DNA of 64,000 nucleotides, taken from assembly GCA_910577235.1 (NCBI GenBank), contig CAJTMX010000023.1:1-64000 (forward strand). The letters run 5' to 3'. The stretch comes from an uncultured Acetatifactor sp. GTDB taxonomy: Bacteria > Bacillota > Clostridia > Lachnospirales > Lachnospiraceae. The notes below the pieces were generated by a model. It worked only from the letters and a program-made list of their open reading frames with translations. It ran no database searches and had not been told where the DNA came from. Position 1 is the first letter of the stretch, and the number at the start of each line of letters is the position of its first letter. Positions 1 through 8,335 of the stretch are shown piece by piece. The position numbers and the translations under genes were made by a program.

Positions 1-80
1 AATTCTTATCAAAAAAGATTTTTACCCATAGACACAGAATTTTTTACAGCCTCTTGCGAGTTGGGGTAATTCACTATAAT

Positions 81-478
81 TCACATGCGATTTTTGATAG
101 ATTGGAGTTTTTCACTCCAGGGTGCAAGCTCTGCGAGCTGATTATCGGTCATCTCTTTCGTTGGCCGATGGTCCAACAGAAATTTCAGATATCCGTAAAC
201 ATTCAGGTCATGCGCCTTTGCCATCTCAACCATTGTATAGACTACAGCACTGGCATTGGCTCCTTCTACAGAATCACTGAACAGCCAGTTCTTCCTGCCG
301 ACCGCAAACGGACGGATCGCGTTCTCGCTGAGATTGTTTGTGAAGCTGCAGCGGCCATCCTCCAGATAAGTATGTGCTGTTTCCCGCCGGTTAAGAACAT
401 AATTCACCGCTTTATCCATGCGGGTATTTCTGACTGGCTTTTGCTGCTCAAGCCACGACCAGAAAGCCTCCAGATGAA
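81..478 (-). pseudogene. IS66 family transposase TnpC, C-terminal fragment
   Basis: The frame carries the conserved IS66 C-terminal block, including SENAIRPFAVGRKNWLFS, where the glutamate belongs to the DDE catalytic set. IS66-like residues (LEAFWSWLEQQ) continue in frame upstream of the first ATG at 419, to about position 478, beyond which the sequence becomes IS21 terminal DNA. Only about 130 residues of a protein normally near 500 remain, so the N-terminal zinc-finger and first catalytic aspartates are gone. The natural stop codon at 81-83 is intact. It is on the same strand as tnpA at 1812-2215, as expected for one original IS66 copy. Confidence 0.85.
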
Positions 479-493
479 TAATCCGGGTGGTTT

Positions 494-568
494 TGAGCCA
501 CCTGTCCGGTCGAAGTGAGCCACCGTTCCGTTTTTGAGTGAGCCACTATTCCGGCATCATTGAGCCAC
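494..568. repeat. IS21-type terminal multiple repeats (TGAGCCAC x4)
   Basis: The octamer TGAGCCAC occurs four times, at 494-501, 516-523, 539-546 and 561-568, with 22-23 bp between starts (about two helical turns). Several copies are followed by TTCCG. IS21-family ends carry multiple short direct repeats that bind the IstA transposase, and this array lies just upstream of istA, so it is most likely the left end of the IS21 element. The junction with IS66 tnpC is immediately left of 494. Confidence 0.75.
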
Positions 569-637
569 ACTCTTGATCTGATTAGAATGAATGTATGCGC
601 AGAAATGCGTAAATTCATTTTAAGGAGGGTCAAGATT

Positions 638-1808
638 ATGACCAAGTATCGAGAAATCCTAAGATTGAAAGGCTTAGGATTCAGCGAGCGGAACATCGCA
701 CTATCTGTTCCATGTTCGCGCAACACCGTCTCCAAGGTGCTTAAATGCGCTAAGGAACGCGGGATTTCATGGCCGCTTTCAGACAGCACGACTGATGGGG
801 ATTTAGAAAAGCTGCTATCTCCATCCGCACCAGCGGTCACTTCAAAGCGGATGCCTGATTTTGCCTACATCCGCAAGGAACTCTTAAAGAACGGCGTTTC
901 CAAGAAGCTCCTGTGGACGGAATACATGGAGGACTGCCGCCAGGCCGGTGACGAACCGCTCATGTATTCGCAGTTCTGCTATTACATCCAGCAGGACGAA
1001 AACAAACGCCGTGCCACCATGCATATCAACCGCAAACCTGCGGAGCAGGTGGAGGTTGACTGGGCTGGCGATACCGCCGAACTGATCGATCCTTATACCG
1101 GAGAGACCGTACCTGTGTATATCTTTGTCGGCGTGATGACATACAGCCAGTATGCGTATGTGGAAGCGTTCCCCGATGAGAAACAGCAGTCATGGATTGA
1201 TGCCCATGTCCACATGTATGAGTATTTCGGCGGCGTTGCAAAGATTCTTGTGCCGGATAACTGCAAGACAGCGGTCATCCATAACGGCGGCTGGAAAGAC
1301 CAGAGGATCAACACCGTTTACCATGAGATGGCCAAGCACTATGGCACGGCAATCATTCCTGCCCGCGTCAGGACGCCGAAGGATAAGCCGAATGCCGAGG
1401 GCACTGTGGGAAACATCTCCACATGGATCACAGCCGCCCTGCGTAAAGAGCAGTTCTTCACGATTGCGGAATTGAATGCCGCGATCAGAGTAAAGCTGGA
1501 AGAGTTTAACAACCGCCATTTCCAAAAGAAAGAAGGCTGCCGGTATGAACTCTTCCGCGACGAAGAAACTGCCATTGCTGGCGCCATTATCTGCAGCCCG
1601 TTATGAACTGGCGGAGTGGAAACAAGCCACCGTTCAGTTCAATTATCACATATCCGTTGATGGAATGCTATACTCAATTCCATACGAATACATCGGAAAA
1701 AAGGTCGATGTGCGGATAACGGGCACAGTCATCGAGGTTTTCTATAACCAGAACCGTATCGCCTCCCACAGGCGCTTATACGGTCGTAAAAATCAATACA
1801 GCACCGTA
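638..1808 (+). pseudogene. istA: IS21 family transposase IstA, frameshifted and truncated
   Basis: The ATG at 638 follows a strong AAGGAGGG site and opens an IstA protein: an N-terminal helix-turn-helix (residues about 5-45), then an integrase catalytic core with VDWAGDT, LVPDNCKT and PNAEG, which supply the D, D and E of the active site. Near 1560-1570 the frame shifts, as if one A were lost from a GAAGAAA run. The family sequence resumes in another frame with ELAEWKQATVQFNYHI and PYEYIGKKVDV, and continues to about 1808. There it stops abruptly at IS66 tnpA sequence. About the last 100-150 residues are missing and no istB follows. It is inactive as it stands. Confidence 0.85.
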
Positions 1809-1811
1809 CAT

Positions 1812-2215
1812 GAGGTCTCCCGGATCAGGCAGAGTGTTCTGGTGAGCAGGACAGGATCCGCATCATTGCTGATGCGGATTGTTACATCATTCATGAACAC
1901 TTCAATCGTATGGGAATTGTCAAGGTTCGTTTGGTGCATCTGCGATGCTATATGCTGTTCCGGAAGGTGATCCGAAACAATGTCAATGGGAACCACGTCC
2001 TGCTTTGAACGCGGGATCTCACAATGACCATAATTCGGTGCCGGAATCTGATCCGCTGCTGTTTTCCTGCAGCGGCTGACCCAGTTATAAAAAGTGCTTA
2101 CAGCGATACCGTTTTCACGGCACCAGTCAGCATCTGTCATGCCGCTTTGGCGGCATTCATTGATAAGCCTGATCTGTTCCGTCATCGGAACACGAGTTTT
2201 GCGAGTAGTTGCCAT
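1812..2215 (-). CDS. IS66 family TnpA (helix-turn-helix accessory protein)
   Basis: The protein begins MATTRKTRVPMTEQIRLINE and has the typical IS66 OrfA pattern: a helix-turn-helix with CRQSGMTDADWCRENGIAVSTFYNW. A GGAGG site sits seven bases before the ATG at 2215; the TTG at 2221 is a less likely start. The C-terminus is fused to istA-derived DNA, so the last residues (after the RETSC stretch) are foreign and the frame runs on to a stop at 1793. The helix-turn-helix is whole, so the product could still be made, but its partners TnpB and TnpC are missing or broken. Confidence 0.75.
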
Positions 2216-2310
2216 AACCAATCCTCCGTAATTGTAGTGAAATAGTCTAACTATCTTCCATTTACAATCATAGAGGAATTCATGAGATTAGAAAAGCCGC
2301 AGGAATATTT

Positions 2311-2319
2311 GGCGCTTAC
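2311..2319. repeat. IS66 terminal inverted repeat (right end in window)
   Basis: Read on the minus strand this is GTAAGCGCC, the start typical of IS66-family terminal repeats. It lies about 95 bp upstream of the tnpA start, the expected distance. The matching end beyond tnpC is not found in bases 1-80. Confidence 0.6.
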
Positions 2320-2405
2320 GGTCAATTTGTTTTACTTTATGGCATATGCGTCTGTGAAACTTTATTGTTGAAAATGGCGGGAGTCAGCAGATGCAGGGGT
2401 CCGCC

Positions 2406-2444
2406 CTCCGAGATTCTGAAACTATTTCAATTTCAGATTCGGAG
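2406..2444 (+). promoter_or_regulatory. Hairpin upstream of the sigma-like gene
   Basis: An imperfect inverted repeat pairs CTCCGA plus TCTGAAA (2406-2420) with TTTCAGA plus TCGGAG (2431-2444). The right arm overlaps the GGAG ribosome binding site just before the ATG at 2452. It could limit translation of that gene or mark a protein binding site; there is no T-run, so it is not a classical terminator. Confidence 0.5.
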
Positions 2445-2451
2445 AGTAGAA

Positions 2452-2895
2452 ATGGCAGAAAAAGAATATTTCTTGTACATAGAAGGAAAGAGGATTGAGG
2501 TTACAGAGGAGGTCTATCGGGAGTATTACCGGGGAGAGCGCAGGGAGCGTTATTTTATGGAAGACCTGAAACGTGGGCGGACAGTTACTGACCCGGAGAC
2601 AAAGGAAAGCCGATATGTGCCTGGGCGTGAGGATTCCTATGAGCGTCTCTTGGAGGCAGGCAGGGACTTTCCCGCACCGGGGGAATCCCTAGAGGAACAT
2701 ATTGCGTGTTCCGTCCTTTTGGAACAGGCAGTGGGAAGCCTGGGGCAGGAGGATCAGGAGCTCATCAGGGCGCTTTATTACCATGGGATGACGGAGAGGG
2801 AGGCGGGTGAGGCTTTACATATCCCAAAAACCACGCTCCGGCGCAGGCGTGACAGTGCTCTTTCCAGGCTGAGAAAAATTTTGGAGGGAAAATAA
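2452..2895 (+). CDS. Sigma-70 region 4-like DNA-binding protein
   Basis: This 147-residue protein ends in a helix-turn-helix of the sigma-70 region 4 type: LIRALYYHGMTEREAGEAL followed by IPKTTLRRRRDSALSRLRKIL (residues about 102-146). The N-terminal half is charged and not recognised, and no region 2 (the part that opens promoters) is visible. It is therefore more likely a sigma-like regulator than a full sigma factor. Similar small proteins are common in Firmicutes phage and integrative elements, often in front of ParB-like genes, as here. The start at 2452 has a GGAGAG site 5-10 bases upstream; a longer frame from 2365 would cross the hairpin and is less likely. Its target could be the promoter at 6480-6508, but this is only inference. 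Confidence 0.7.
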   Translation: MAEKEYFLYIEGKRIEVTEEVYREYYRGERRERYFMEDLKRGRTVTDPETKESRYVPGREDSYERLLEAGRDFPAPGESLEEHIACSVLLEQAVGSLGQEDQELIRALYYHGMTEREAGEALHIPKTTLRRRRDSALSRLRKILEGK

Positions 2896-3762
2896 AATTT
2901 CTTTCCAGAAAGCGGACCAGAGGGGTTCCCGTGGCGGCTAAATATATGAGGGGATATTTTTTCCCTCTTAAGAGACTTGGAAGCGGAACCTTGAAAAATA
3001 ACGGCGTCAGGCCGTTCATATCAATATCCAGGACACATTACCTGTCATGGCCGTGGGAGCGGCAAGCGGATCAGGCACGGACGCGGTGACTGCCTGCGGA
3101 ACGGGGAGGGGTTCCCTCCCTGCCCGTCAAGAAGATGACATCAAAGGCACGAGCGGGAAACCGGAGAGCCTGTACCGGCGTGTGGCGCACGCTGGGAACG
3201 CGACGACCCATGACAGGGAAAACGCAATGTCCCGTTCCTCCAGGGTGAAAGGGGGATGCTGTGGGCATGGTCTGGGCAGCTTAGTCAACTGCCGCCGCCT
3301 GCCGTCAGTTTTGCGGGCCTGAAGCCGGAGGCCGGCCTGGATATTCCCTGTGGAAACTTGTTTCCGCATATGCCGGGGGTGAGAAGTAGGGCGGTCATGC
3401 CGCCTGAGAATACGGCATGTAAATATAAATGAACATAGCTTGACGGGAGACTGCGCCGATGGCGGGCCATTTTACGCCTGCCAGGGCAGTCTTTCGTCTG
3501 TGATAACAGCGGCAGGAGGGCACGGCTCTTCCTGCCATATCCTTGCGGGATGCAAGACCTGACACCACAAGTGGGGACATTTCTATTCCTGAGGGCAATG
3601 AGACCGGTGTTATGCCTAAGGCTGATTGAGGTCGGGAGCGGGCATTTGGCGAATGGCACTGGAGATTTGGTTTGAAAGGAATGTGCCATGCTTGCGGTGC
3701 ATGGTGTTTCATCTGGCTGGCAGTGGGGCAGGGGAGTAAAACGACAGGGGGGTATTGCCTAC
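2896..3762 (+). ncRNA. Hairpin-rich non-coding region, possible structured RNA
   Basis: About 870 bp of GC-rich sequence without a credible gene separates two co-directional genes. The short frames inside lack ribosome binding sites and family resemblance. Clear self-complementary stems are present: GGAAAC/GTTTCC with a 2-base loop (3352-3365), GGCGG/CCGCC (3390-3404), GGCAGGA/TCCTGCC (3511-3536) and CTTGC/GCAAG (3542-3556). Such density suggests either a structured RNA or a DNA site such as a partition centromere or origin, which would fit the ParB-like genes downstream. It matches no RNA family I can name. Confidence 0.4.
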
Positions 3763-4833
3763 ATGCAGATTCCAATAGAACAAATACGGATAAAAGAAGG
3801 CAGGCGCAGCCTGGACAGCGGCTATGTAAAGGAGCTGGCCGCCAGCATACGGGAAATGGGGCTCCTAAACCCCATTACCATAGACCGGGAGAATGTGCTG
3901 ATCGCCGGCCTCCACAGGATGGAGGCAGCAAAGATGCTTGGATGGACGGAGATCCCTTGTACGGTCAGCAGCCTGGAGGGGCTGGCGGCTGAACTGGCGG
4001 AGATTGACGAGAATATTGTCCGCAGTGACATATCGGCCCTGGAATATGGGGAGATACTCCTGCGCCGGAAAGAAATCTATGAAACCCTCCATCCAGAGAC
4101 AAAAAACGGTGGGGATCGCAGGAGCGGAAAAACCAGAAGTGCAAAATGCACATCTGATCCTGCCAGGTCGTTTGTGGAGGACACGGCGGAGAAGCTGGGC
4201 GTAAACCCCTGCACAGTCAGGAGGCAGATACAGACGGCAAAGAACCTCTCCCCGGAGACAAAGGAGATCATACGGGGGGCGGATGCGAAACTATCCAAAA
4301 AGTCAGCGCTGAAGCTTTCCCGTCTCGGGCCGGAACAGCAGAAGGAGGCCGCCACCCTTTTGGCATCAAGGGAAATCCGGTCCGTGGATGAATATGCCGC
4401 AAAAGAAAAGGAAGCCCCGGAGGAAATATCTGCCCAGGAGACTTCCTGTGGGCAGCAGGAGCCACCGGAAAAAGGGACTCTGGAGGACGGAGGGATGAAC
4501 GGGGGACAGCGGGTATCTGCCGCCTCTGCTGATATGCAGAAAGAAGCGGCGGCCAGCCTGAAGGAGATTGTCGCGGAATTAAAGGATCCGGACAAGGACT
4601 GCAGCGGCACTCCGGAGAGTTTCCTGGCGGAGTACAGCGCCTTTGTGGGTAAATTCCACCGTGAGATCGGGTGGTACAATGACCCCTATTATGACACGGT
4701 GTACCCGGTTCTGACGGAAAAACAGCTTGCACGGCTCAGGGAGCTGACGGATTCCATATGCTCCGTGGCAGAAGAAATGTACCACAGGGCAGAACAAATG
4801 TACCACAGGACGGAACATAAGAGGAAAGGCTGA
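3763..4833 (+). CDS. ParB-like N-terminal domain protein
   Basis: The 356-residue product opens with a ParB/sulfiredoxin-type domain (residues about 1-90). It starts with MQIPIEQIRI, has the GLLNPITI strand, and carries GLHRMEAAKMLGW, which stands where ParB has its nucleotide-binding GxRR-type motif. A helix-turn-helix follows around residues 140-165 (VEDTAEKLGVNPCTVRRQI). The tail is acidic and alanine-rich. The start at 3763 has a G-rich site (GGGGGG) upstream; a longer frame from 3688 has nothing to recommend it. ParB-fold proteins bind DNA and usually CTP, and work in partition, gene control or plasmid copy control. No ParA partner is visible, so a regulatory or DNA-organising role on the element is as likely as partition. 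Confidence 0.8.
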   Translation: MQIPIEQIRIKEGRRSLDSGYVKELAASIREMGLLNPITIDRENVLIAGLHRMEAAKMLGWTEIPCTVSSLEGLAAELAEIDENIVRSDISALEYGEILLRRKEIYETLHPETKNGGDRRSGKTRSAKCTSDPARSFVEDTAEKLGVNPCTVRRQIQTAKNLSPETKEIIRGADAKLSKKSALKLSRLGPEQQKEAATLLASREIRSVDEYAAKEKEAPEEISAQETSCGQQEPPEKGTLEDGGMNGGQRVSAASADMQKEAAASLKEIVAELKDPDKDCSGTPESFLAEYSAFVGKFHREIGWYNDPYYDTVYPVLTEKQLARLRELTDSICSVAEEMYHRAEQMYHRTEHKRKG

Positions 4834-4896
4834 ATAAAAATGTGTATTCGGCTATCAGCATAGTGTGCGCCGCAGCGCACAGACAGGCATTATTAT

Positions 4897-5817
4897 ATGG
4901 GAAGCAACAGAAGAAAACATAATCCCCAGGCAGCAGCAAAAGCAGCAAGGACAGCAGCCAGGACAACAGGGGCGGCGAAGGCGGCAGGGACAGCGGCAAA
5001 GATGGCAGCGGCAAAAGCGGTATCCGGAGCGGAGTACCGCAACCCCGGCATTGACCGGGAGATACATACGGACCACCTGACATCGGGCCTGCCTTACCAG
5101 AGACCGGTAAACCCGAAGGAGGTTGACCGCCTGATAAGGGAGTGGGACGAGCGTCTCCTGGAGCCGGTCATCGTCAGCTTCCGGGACGGGAAATTCAACG
5201 TGGTGGACGGGCAGCACCGGATCTCCGCTATGCGCAGGATGAACAATGGGGACGGCATCATGGTAAGCTGCAAGGTCTACAGCGGGCTGACCTATGAGCA
5301 GGAGGCGGCTCTTTGCTATAAGCTGGACAAGGCAAAGAAGCGCCTGAGCCTGTCCCAGGCCACCAATGCCCTGGCGGAGTCCGGGGAGGATGCGGAAATC
5401 ATGGAGATCCGGCAGCTGACAGAGAACTGCGGCTTTGTATGGGCACTGGGAAAGAGCCGGGGGAAGACCGGGGAGATCGTGACCACCAGGGCGCTGGTGA
5501 ATGCCTACCGTCTGCTGGGCGGCGCGGCCTTTGTCCGCATGATGAACCTTTTATGGGATGCCTGGGAGGGGGATCCCCGTTCCCTGACGGCATCCATCCT
5601 CTCCGGAATGGCGCTGTTTGTGAAAACCTATGAGACGGAGATGAGTGACCGCACCTTTGCCACGAAGCTTTCCCAGGTTGATCCGGACGAGATCAACCGC
5701 AGGGGACGGGCGGACTTCTCCACCAACAGCGTGGCCCTGCGCTATGCCAGGGTCATTTTAGAGAAGTACAACGGGCAGAGGGGCGGAAGGAAGCTGCCAT
5801 ACCGCTTCAAAGGGTGA
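4897..5817 (+). CDS. DUF6551-like, second ParB-fold protein
   Basis: The core contains VVDGQHRISAMRRM (residues about 108-121), the ParB-fold signature as seen in the DUF6551 group. It is preceded by an RPVNPKEVDRLIREW segment that resembles the region before the ParB fold in related proteins. Residues about 10-42 are a low-complexity Ala/Lys/Arg tract resembling a histone-H1-like tail, which may bind DNA without sequence preference. The C-terminal 130 residues are unassigned. It lies 63 bp after the first ParB-like gene and on the same strand, so the two are probably co-transcribed. No strong ribosome binding site precedes the ATG; translation could depend on the upstream gene. The exact function is not known. 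Confidence 0.65.
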   Translation: MGSNRRKHNPQAAAKAARTAARTTGAAKAAGTAAKMAAAKAVSGAEYRNPGIDREIHTDHLTSGLPYQRPVNPKEVDRLIREWDERLLEPVIVSFRDGKFNVVDGQHRISAMRRMNNGDGIMVSCKVYSGLTYEQEAALCYKLDKAKKRLSLSQATNALAESGEDAEIMEIRQLTENCGFVWALGKSRGKTGEIVTTRALVNAYRLLGGAAFVRMMNLLWDAWEGDPRSLTASILSGMALFVKTYETEMSDRTFATKLSQVDPDEINRRGRADFSTNSVALRYARVILEKYNGQRGGRKLPYRFKG

Positions 5818-5952
5818 TGCGGGAAAGGAATATAGCTATAAGACGGCATCAGAAACAGACACGTCAGTCAAAAACAGACATGGCAGTTGAAAACTGACAT
5901 TGAGACAAGCGGATGTTTCATAGATTAGAACAAGCAAGACAGGAGGCTGCGC

Positions 5953-6213
5953 ATGGAGACAGCACGGGGAATGGATCTTGCACAAATGAAGGAGGTTGAT
6001 ATACATACGGTTGACAGGGAATCGCTTGTGGACATCAGGGATGTGCAGGTTGACGGGAAGCTCCCCAGGGAGCAGCGTTTTTCCGATTTCCTGCGGCAGA
6101 TAAGGAACCCTTACTGTTACCGCTGTGGCAAGGTGGTGGTAAAGATCGGTTTTTCGGATACGGAGGCAACACTGGAAGACAGGCTGGAGCATTATCTGGC
6201 GGCCATGCAGTGA
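5953..6213 (+). CDS. DUF6870 family small protein
   Basis: An 86-residue protein with a good AGGAGG site 9 bases before its ATG. It shows a pattern I associate with DUF6870: VDIRDVQVDGKLP, then FLRQIRNPYCYRCGKVVVKIGF, then an EDRLEHYL tail. The CYRC pair might bind a metal, but two cysteines alone are not enough. Such small proteins recur in Clostridia mobile elements near recombinase genes. It sits between the ParB-like genes and the hairpin cluster in front of the recombinases. A role as a directionality or regulatory factor for the recombinases is conceivable from position only. Confidence 0.6.
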   Translation: METARGMDLAQMKEVDIHTVDRESLVDIRDVQVDGKLPREQRFSDFLRQIRNPYCYRCGKVVVKIGFSDTEATLEDRLEHYLAAMQ

Positions 6214-6236
6214 GGCATGGGGTGTGAAAGGAATGA

Positions 6237-6358
6237 AGATTTTCTAAGGCTGGAAAGTACCCGGTCTAAAGCGCCAAAGGCATGGCGCTTGAAAATCTAA
6301 GCCATTCCTCGAAGAATCGCCAAAGCGGTTCTTCCAAGCGCGATCTTTGCGCTTTGGT
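6237..6358. repeat. Cluster of three hairpins with a shared CCAAAG core
   Basis: Hairpin A is a nested structure: AGATTTTC (6237-6244) pairs with GAAAATCT (6291-6298) and encloses AAGCGCC/GGCGCTT (6269-6290). Hairpin B is a 10-bp stem with one G-U pair and a CAAA loop (6311-6334). Hairpin C pairs AAGCGC (6336-6341) with GCGCTT (6349-6354) and extends through CCAA/TTGG with one bulge. The words GCGCCAAAG, CGCCAAAGCG and (reverse strand) CCAAAGCGC recur, which suggests repeated binding sites or a folded RNA. The region lies between the DUF6870 gene and the recombinase promoter. The rest of 6214-6585 holds the promoter only. Confidence 0.6.
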
Positions 6359-6479
6359 TTCACGAATTTGCAGGCAGTACACAGGTCTTTATGAAAAACT
6401 TCCCATGGAAATTCTGGCAGGGGAGCATTGCGGATCGACTGGGAGAATGACAAAAGAGGGACGACTTTCACCCGGAGGC

Positions 6480-6508
6480 TTGACTTTCGCACTTTAAAGT
6501 GCTACAAT
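6480..6508 (+). promoter_or_regulatory. Sigma-A promoter with palindromic operator, recombinase operon
   Basis: TTGACT (6480-6485) and TACAAT (6503-6508) are separated by 17 bp. The last 14 spacer bases, 6489-6502, form a perfect palindrome, GCACTTTAAAGTGC, abutting the -10 box. A dimeric repressor bound there would block RNA polymerase. It lies about 78 bp upstream of the first recombinase. Confidence 0.75.
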
Positions 6509-6585
6509 CCTGCTTGAATAAGCAGATCGGTGGGGCCCATTGTGAAAAGTTTTAACGGGAAATTTTTTACATTGGAGGTACCGCC

Positions 6586-8334
6586 ATGGAAAATTTAAAA
6601 ACAGACCGGATATACCATGCCGCTGTCTATGTGCGCCTGTCCAAGGAGGACGGCGACAAGGAGGAGAGCGACAGCATCGTAAACCAGAAGGAACTCATCA
6701 GGACATTCCTGGAGGATAAGCCGGACATAGAAGTCTGCGGGGAGTGGGCGGATGACGGCTACAGCGGGGCGGACTTCGAGCGCCCGAATTTCCAGGGGAT
6801 GATCCGGGAGATCGAGGCAGGCCGTATCGACTGCGTGGTGGTCAAGGACCTGTCCCGGTTCGGCAGGAATTTCGTGGAGGCGGGGCGCTACATCGACCAG
6901 ATATTCCCCGCCCTGGGGGTGCGCTTCATTGCCGTCAATGACGGCTTTGACAGTGCAAAGGGCAGGACTTCCTCAGACCGGATCCTGATCCCCTTCAAGA
7001 ACCTGATCAACGATGCCTACTGCAGGGATATCTCGGTAAAGGTCAGGAGCCAGCTGGAAACCAAACGTAAGAAGGGGGATTTCATCGGCTCCTTTGCCGT
7101 GTACGGATACTTGAAAGATCCGGCTGACCGTCATAAGCTGGTAGTGGATGAATATGCTGCGGGCGTGGTGAAGGATATCTTCAGATGGAAGCTGGAGGGC
7201 GCAAGCCAGCAGAGGATAGCGGACCGCCTGAACGAGCGGGGGGAATTGTCTCCCATGGAATACAAGCGGTTCTGCGGGATGCGGTATCAGTCTGGCTTCC
7301 AGGTAAACGCAAAAGCCAGGTGGACGGCGGTGGCTGTGGGGCGCATCCTGCGTAACGAGTTATATATTGGAACCATGGTGCAAGGAAAGCGAACCACGCC
7401 TAACCATAAGGTAAAGAAAACACTGTTAAAGCCCAGTGAGGAATGGGTGCGGGTGGAGGGCAGCCATGAGCCCATCATTGACAGGGAGGATTTCCTTGCG
7501 GTGGGGCGGCTCCTGCTGCAGGATACCCGTGTGGCGCCCAAGGAGGAGACAGTCTACCTGCTCTCCGGCCTGGTGTTCTGTGCGGACTGCGGCTTTGGCA
7601 TGGTGCGCAACAGCGTGTGCCGGAACGGGAAGACCTATGTTTACTATATGTGCGGCAATAACCGCACGGGCGGGAAATGCAGCAGCCACCGCATAAGCGG
7701 CGGGCAGTTGGAACAGTCGGTGTTCCTTGCCTTGAAGCAGCATATCGGTCAGACTATGGATATGGACCGAATCCTTGCCTACATAGAGACACTTCCTTAC
7801 CATCAGGCGGAGGTGGAGAAAGCAGACCGGCAGCTTCTGAGGAAACAGGAGGAGGCGGAGAAGTATACCCGCCTGAAAACCTCCCTATATGAATCCCTCA
7901 TGGAGGGACTGGTGAGTAAAGGGGAGTATCTGGAACTGAAAGCCCTGTATGACGGGAAGCTGCAGGAAGCACAGGCGGCAATGGAGAGGCTCCGGGAGGA
8001 GATGGAGAGTTTGCTTCAGAACCGCATGGGTGGGACTTACTGGATCGAGCAGTTTAAGAAACACCGGAACCTGACGGAACTGACGCGGCACATAGCGGTC
8101 ACCCTGATCGACAGGATAGAAGTCTGTGAGGACTGCCGCATCCGAATCAGGTTCAAGTACCAGGACAGCTATGAGCGGGCATTGTCGCTCATAGAAAGCG
8201 TGGGAAAATTACAGCCGCCTGACACTGCATCCGGAGGGGATGCGGTTTTTCCGGTAAATGAAGCGATTCTTTCCAGAAATGGGATGATCGCTTTCGGACA
8301 GGGAGCCAACCGCTCCAAGAAAGGAGCGGTGTAG
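6586..8334 (+). CDS. Large serine recombinase 1
   Basis: A 582-residue site-specific recombinase. The resolvase domain (residues about 10-160) begins YVRLSKED, with Ser19 as the expected nucleophile, and has the VVKDLSRFGRNFVEAG block. The recombinase domain follows (about 180-290), with YGYLKDP and the GASQQRIADRLNERG region. A zinc-ribbon around residues 330-370 carries CADCG, CGNN and a last cysteine, and a coiled-coil runs from about 400 to 480. These are the parts of serine integrases that cut and rejoin attachment sites. A GGAGG site precedes the ATG. It is the first of three co-directional recombinases, with one base between it and the next gene. Confidence 0.93.
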   Translation: MENLKTDRIYHAAVYVRLSKEDGDKEESDSIVNQKELIRTFLEDKPDIEVCGEWADDGYSGADFERPNFQGMIREIEAGRIDCVVVKDLSRFGRNFVEAGRYIDQIFPALGVRFIAVNDGFDSAKGRTSSDRILIPFKNLINDAYCRDISVKVRSQLETKRKKGDFIGSFAVYGYLKDPADRHKLVVDEYAAGVVKDIFRWKLEGASQQRIADRLNERGELSPMEYKRFCGMRYQSGFQVNAKARWTAVAVGRILRNELYIGTMVQGKRTTPNHKVKKTLLKPSEEWVRVEGSHEPIIDREDFLAVGRLLLQDTRVAPKEETVYLLSGLVFCADCGFGMVRNSVCRNGKTYVYYMCGNNRTGGKCSSHRISGGQLEQSVFLALKQHIGQTMDMDRILAYIETLPYHQAEVEKADRQLLRKQEEAEKYTRLKTSLYESLMEGLVSKGEYLELKALYDGKLQEAQAAMERLREEMESLLQNRMGGTYWIEQFKKHRNLTELTRHIAVTLIDRIEVCEDCRIRIRFKYQDSYERALSLIESVGKLQPPDTASGGDAVFPVNEAILSRNGMIAFGQGANRSKKGAV

Positions 8335-8335
8335 G

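Larger units (their letters stand above)
1..2319. mobile_element. Composite IS66/IS21 insertion-sequence remnant
   Basis: An IS66-family element lies on the minus strand: its first gene (tnpA) is at the right, its terminal repeat is at 2311-2319, and the C-terminal piece of its transposase TnpC is at the left. The middle (tnpB and most of tnpC) is missing and is replaced by part of an IS21-family element on the plus strand (terminal repeats 494-568, istA from 638). The IS21 element has lost the end of istA, all of istB and its right end. The most economical reading is insertion of IS21 into tnpC followed by a deletion joining istA to the end of tnpA near 1808. The outer left end of IS66 is not visible, so it lies at or before the window edge. 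Neither element looks able to move by itself. Confidence 0.8.

Noticed and set aside
3047..3689. Several short frames on both strands between the sigma-like and ParB-like genes
   Set aside because: No ribosome sites, no families, and the sequence is dominated by hairpins.
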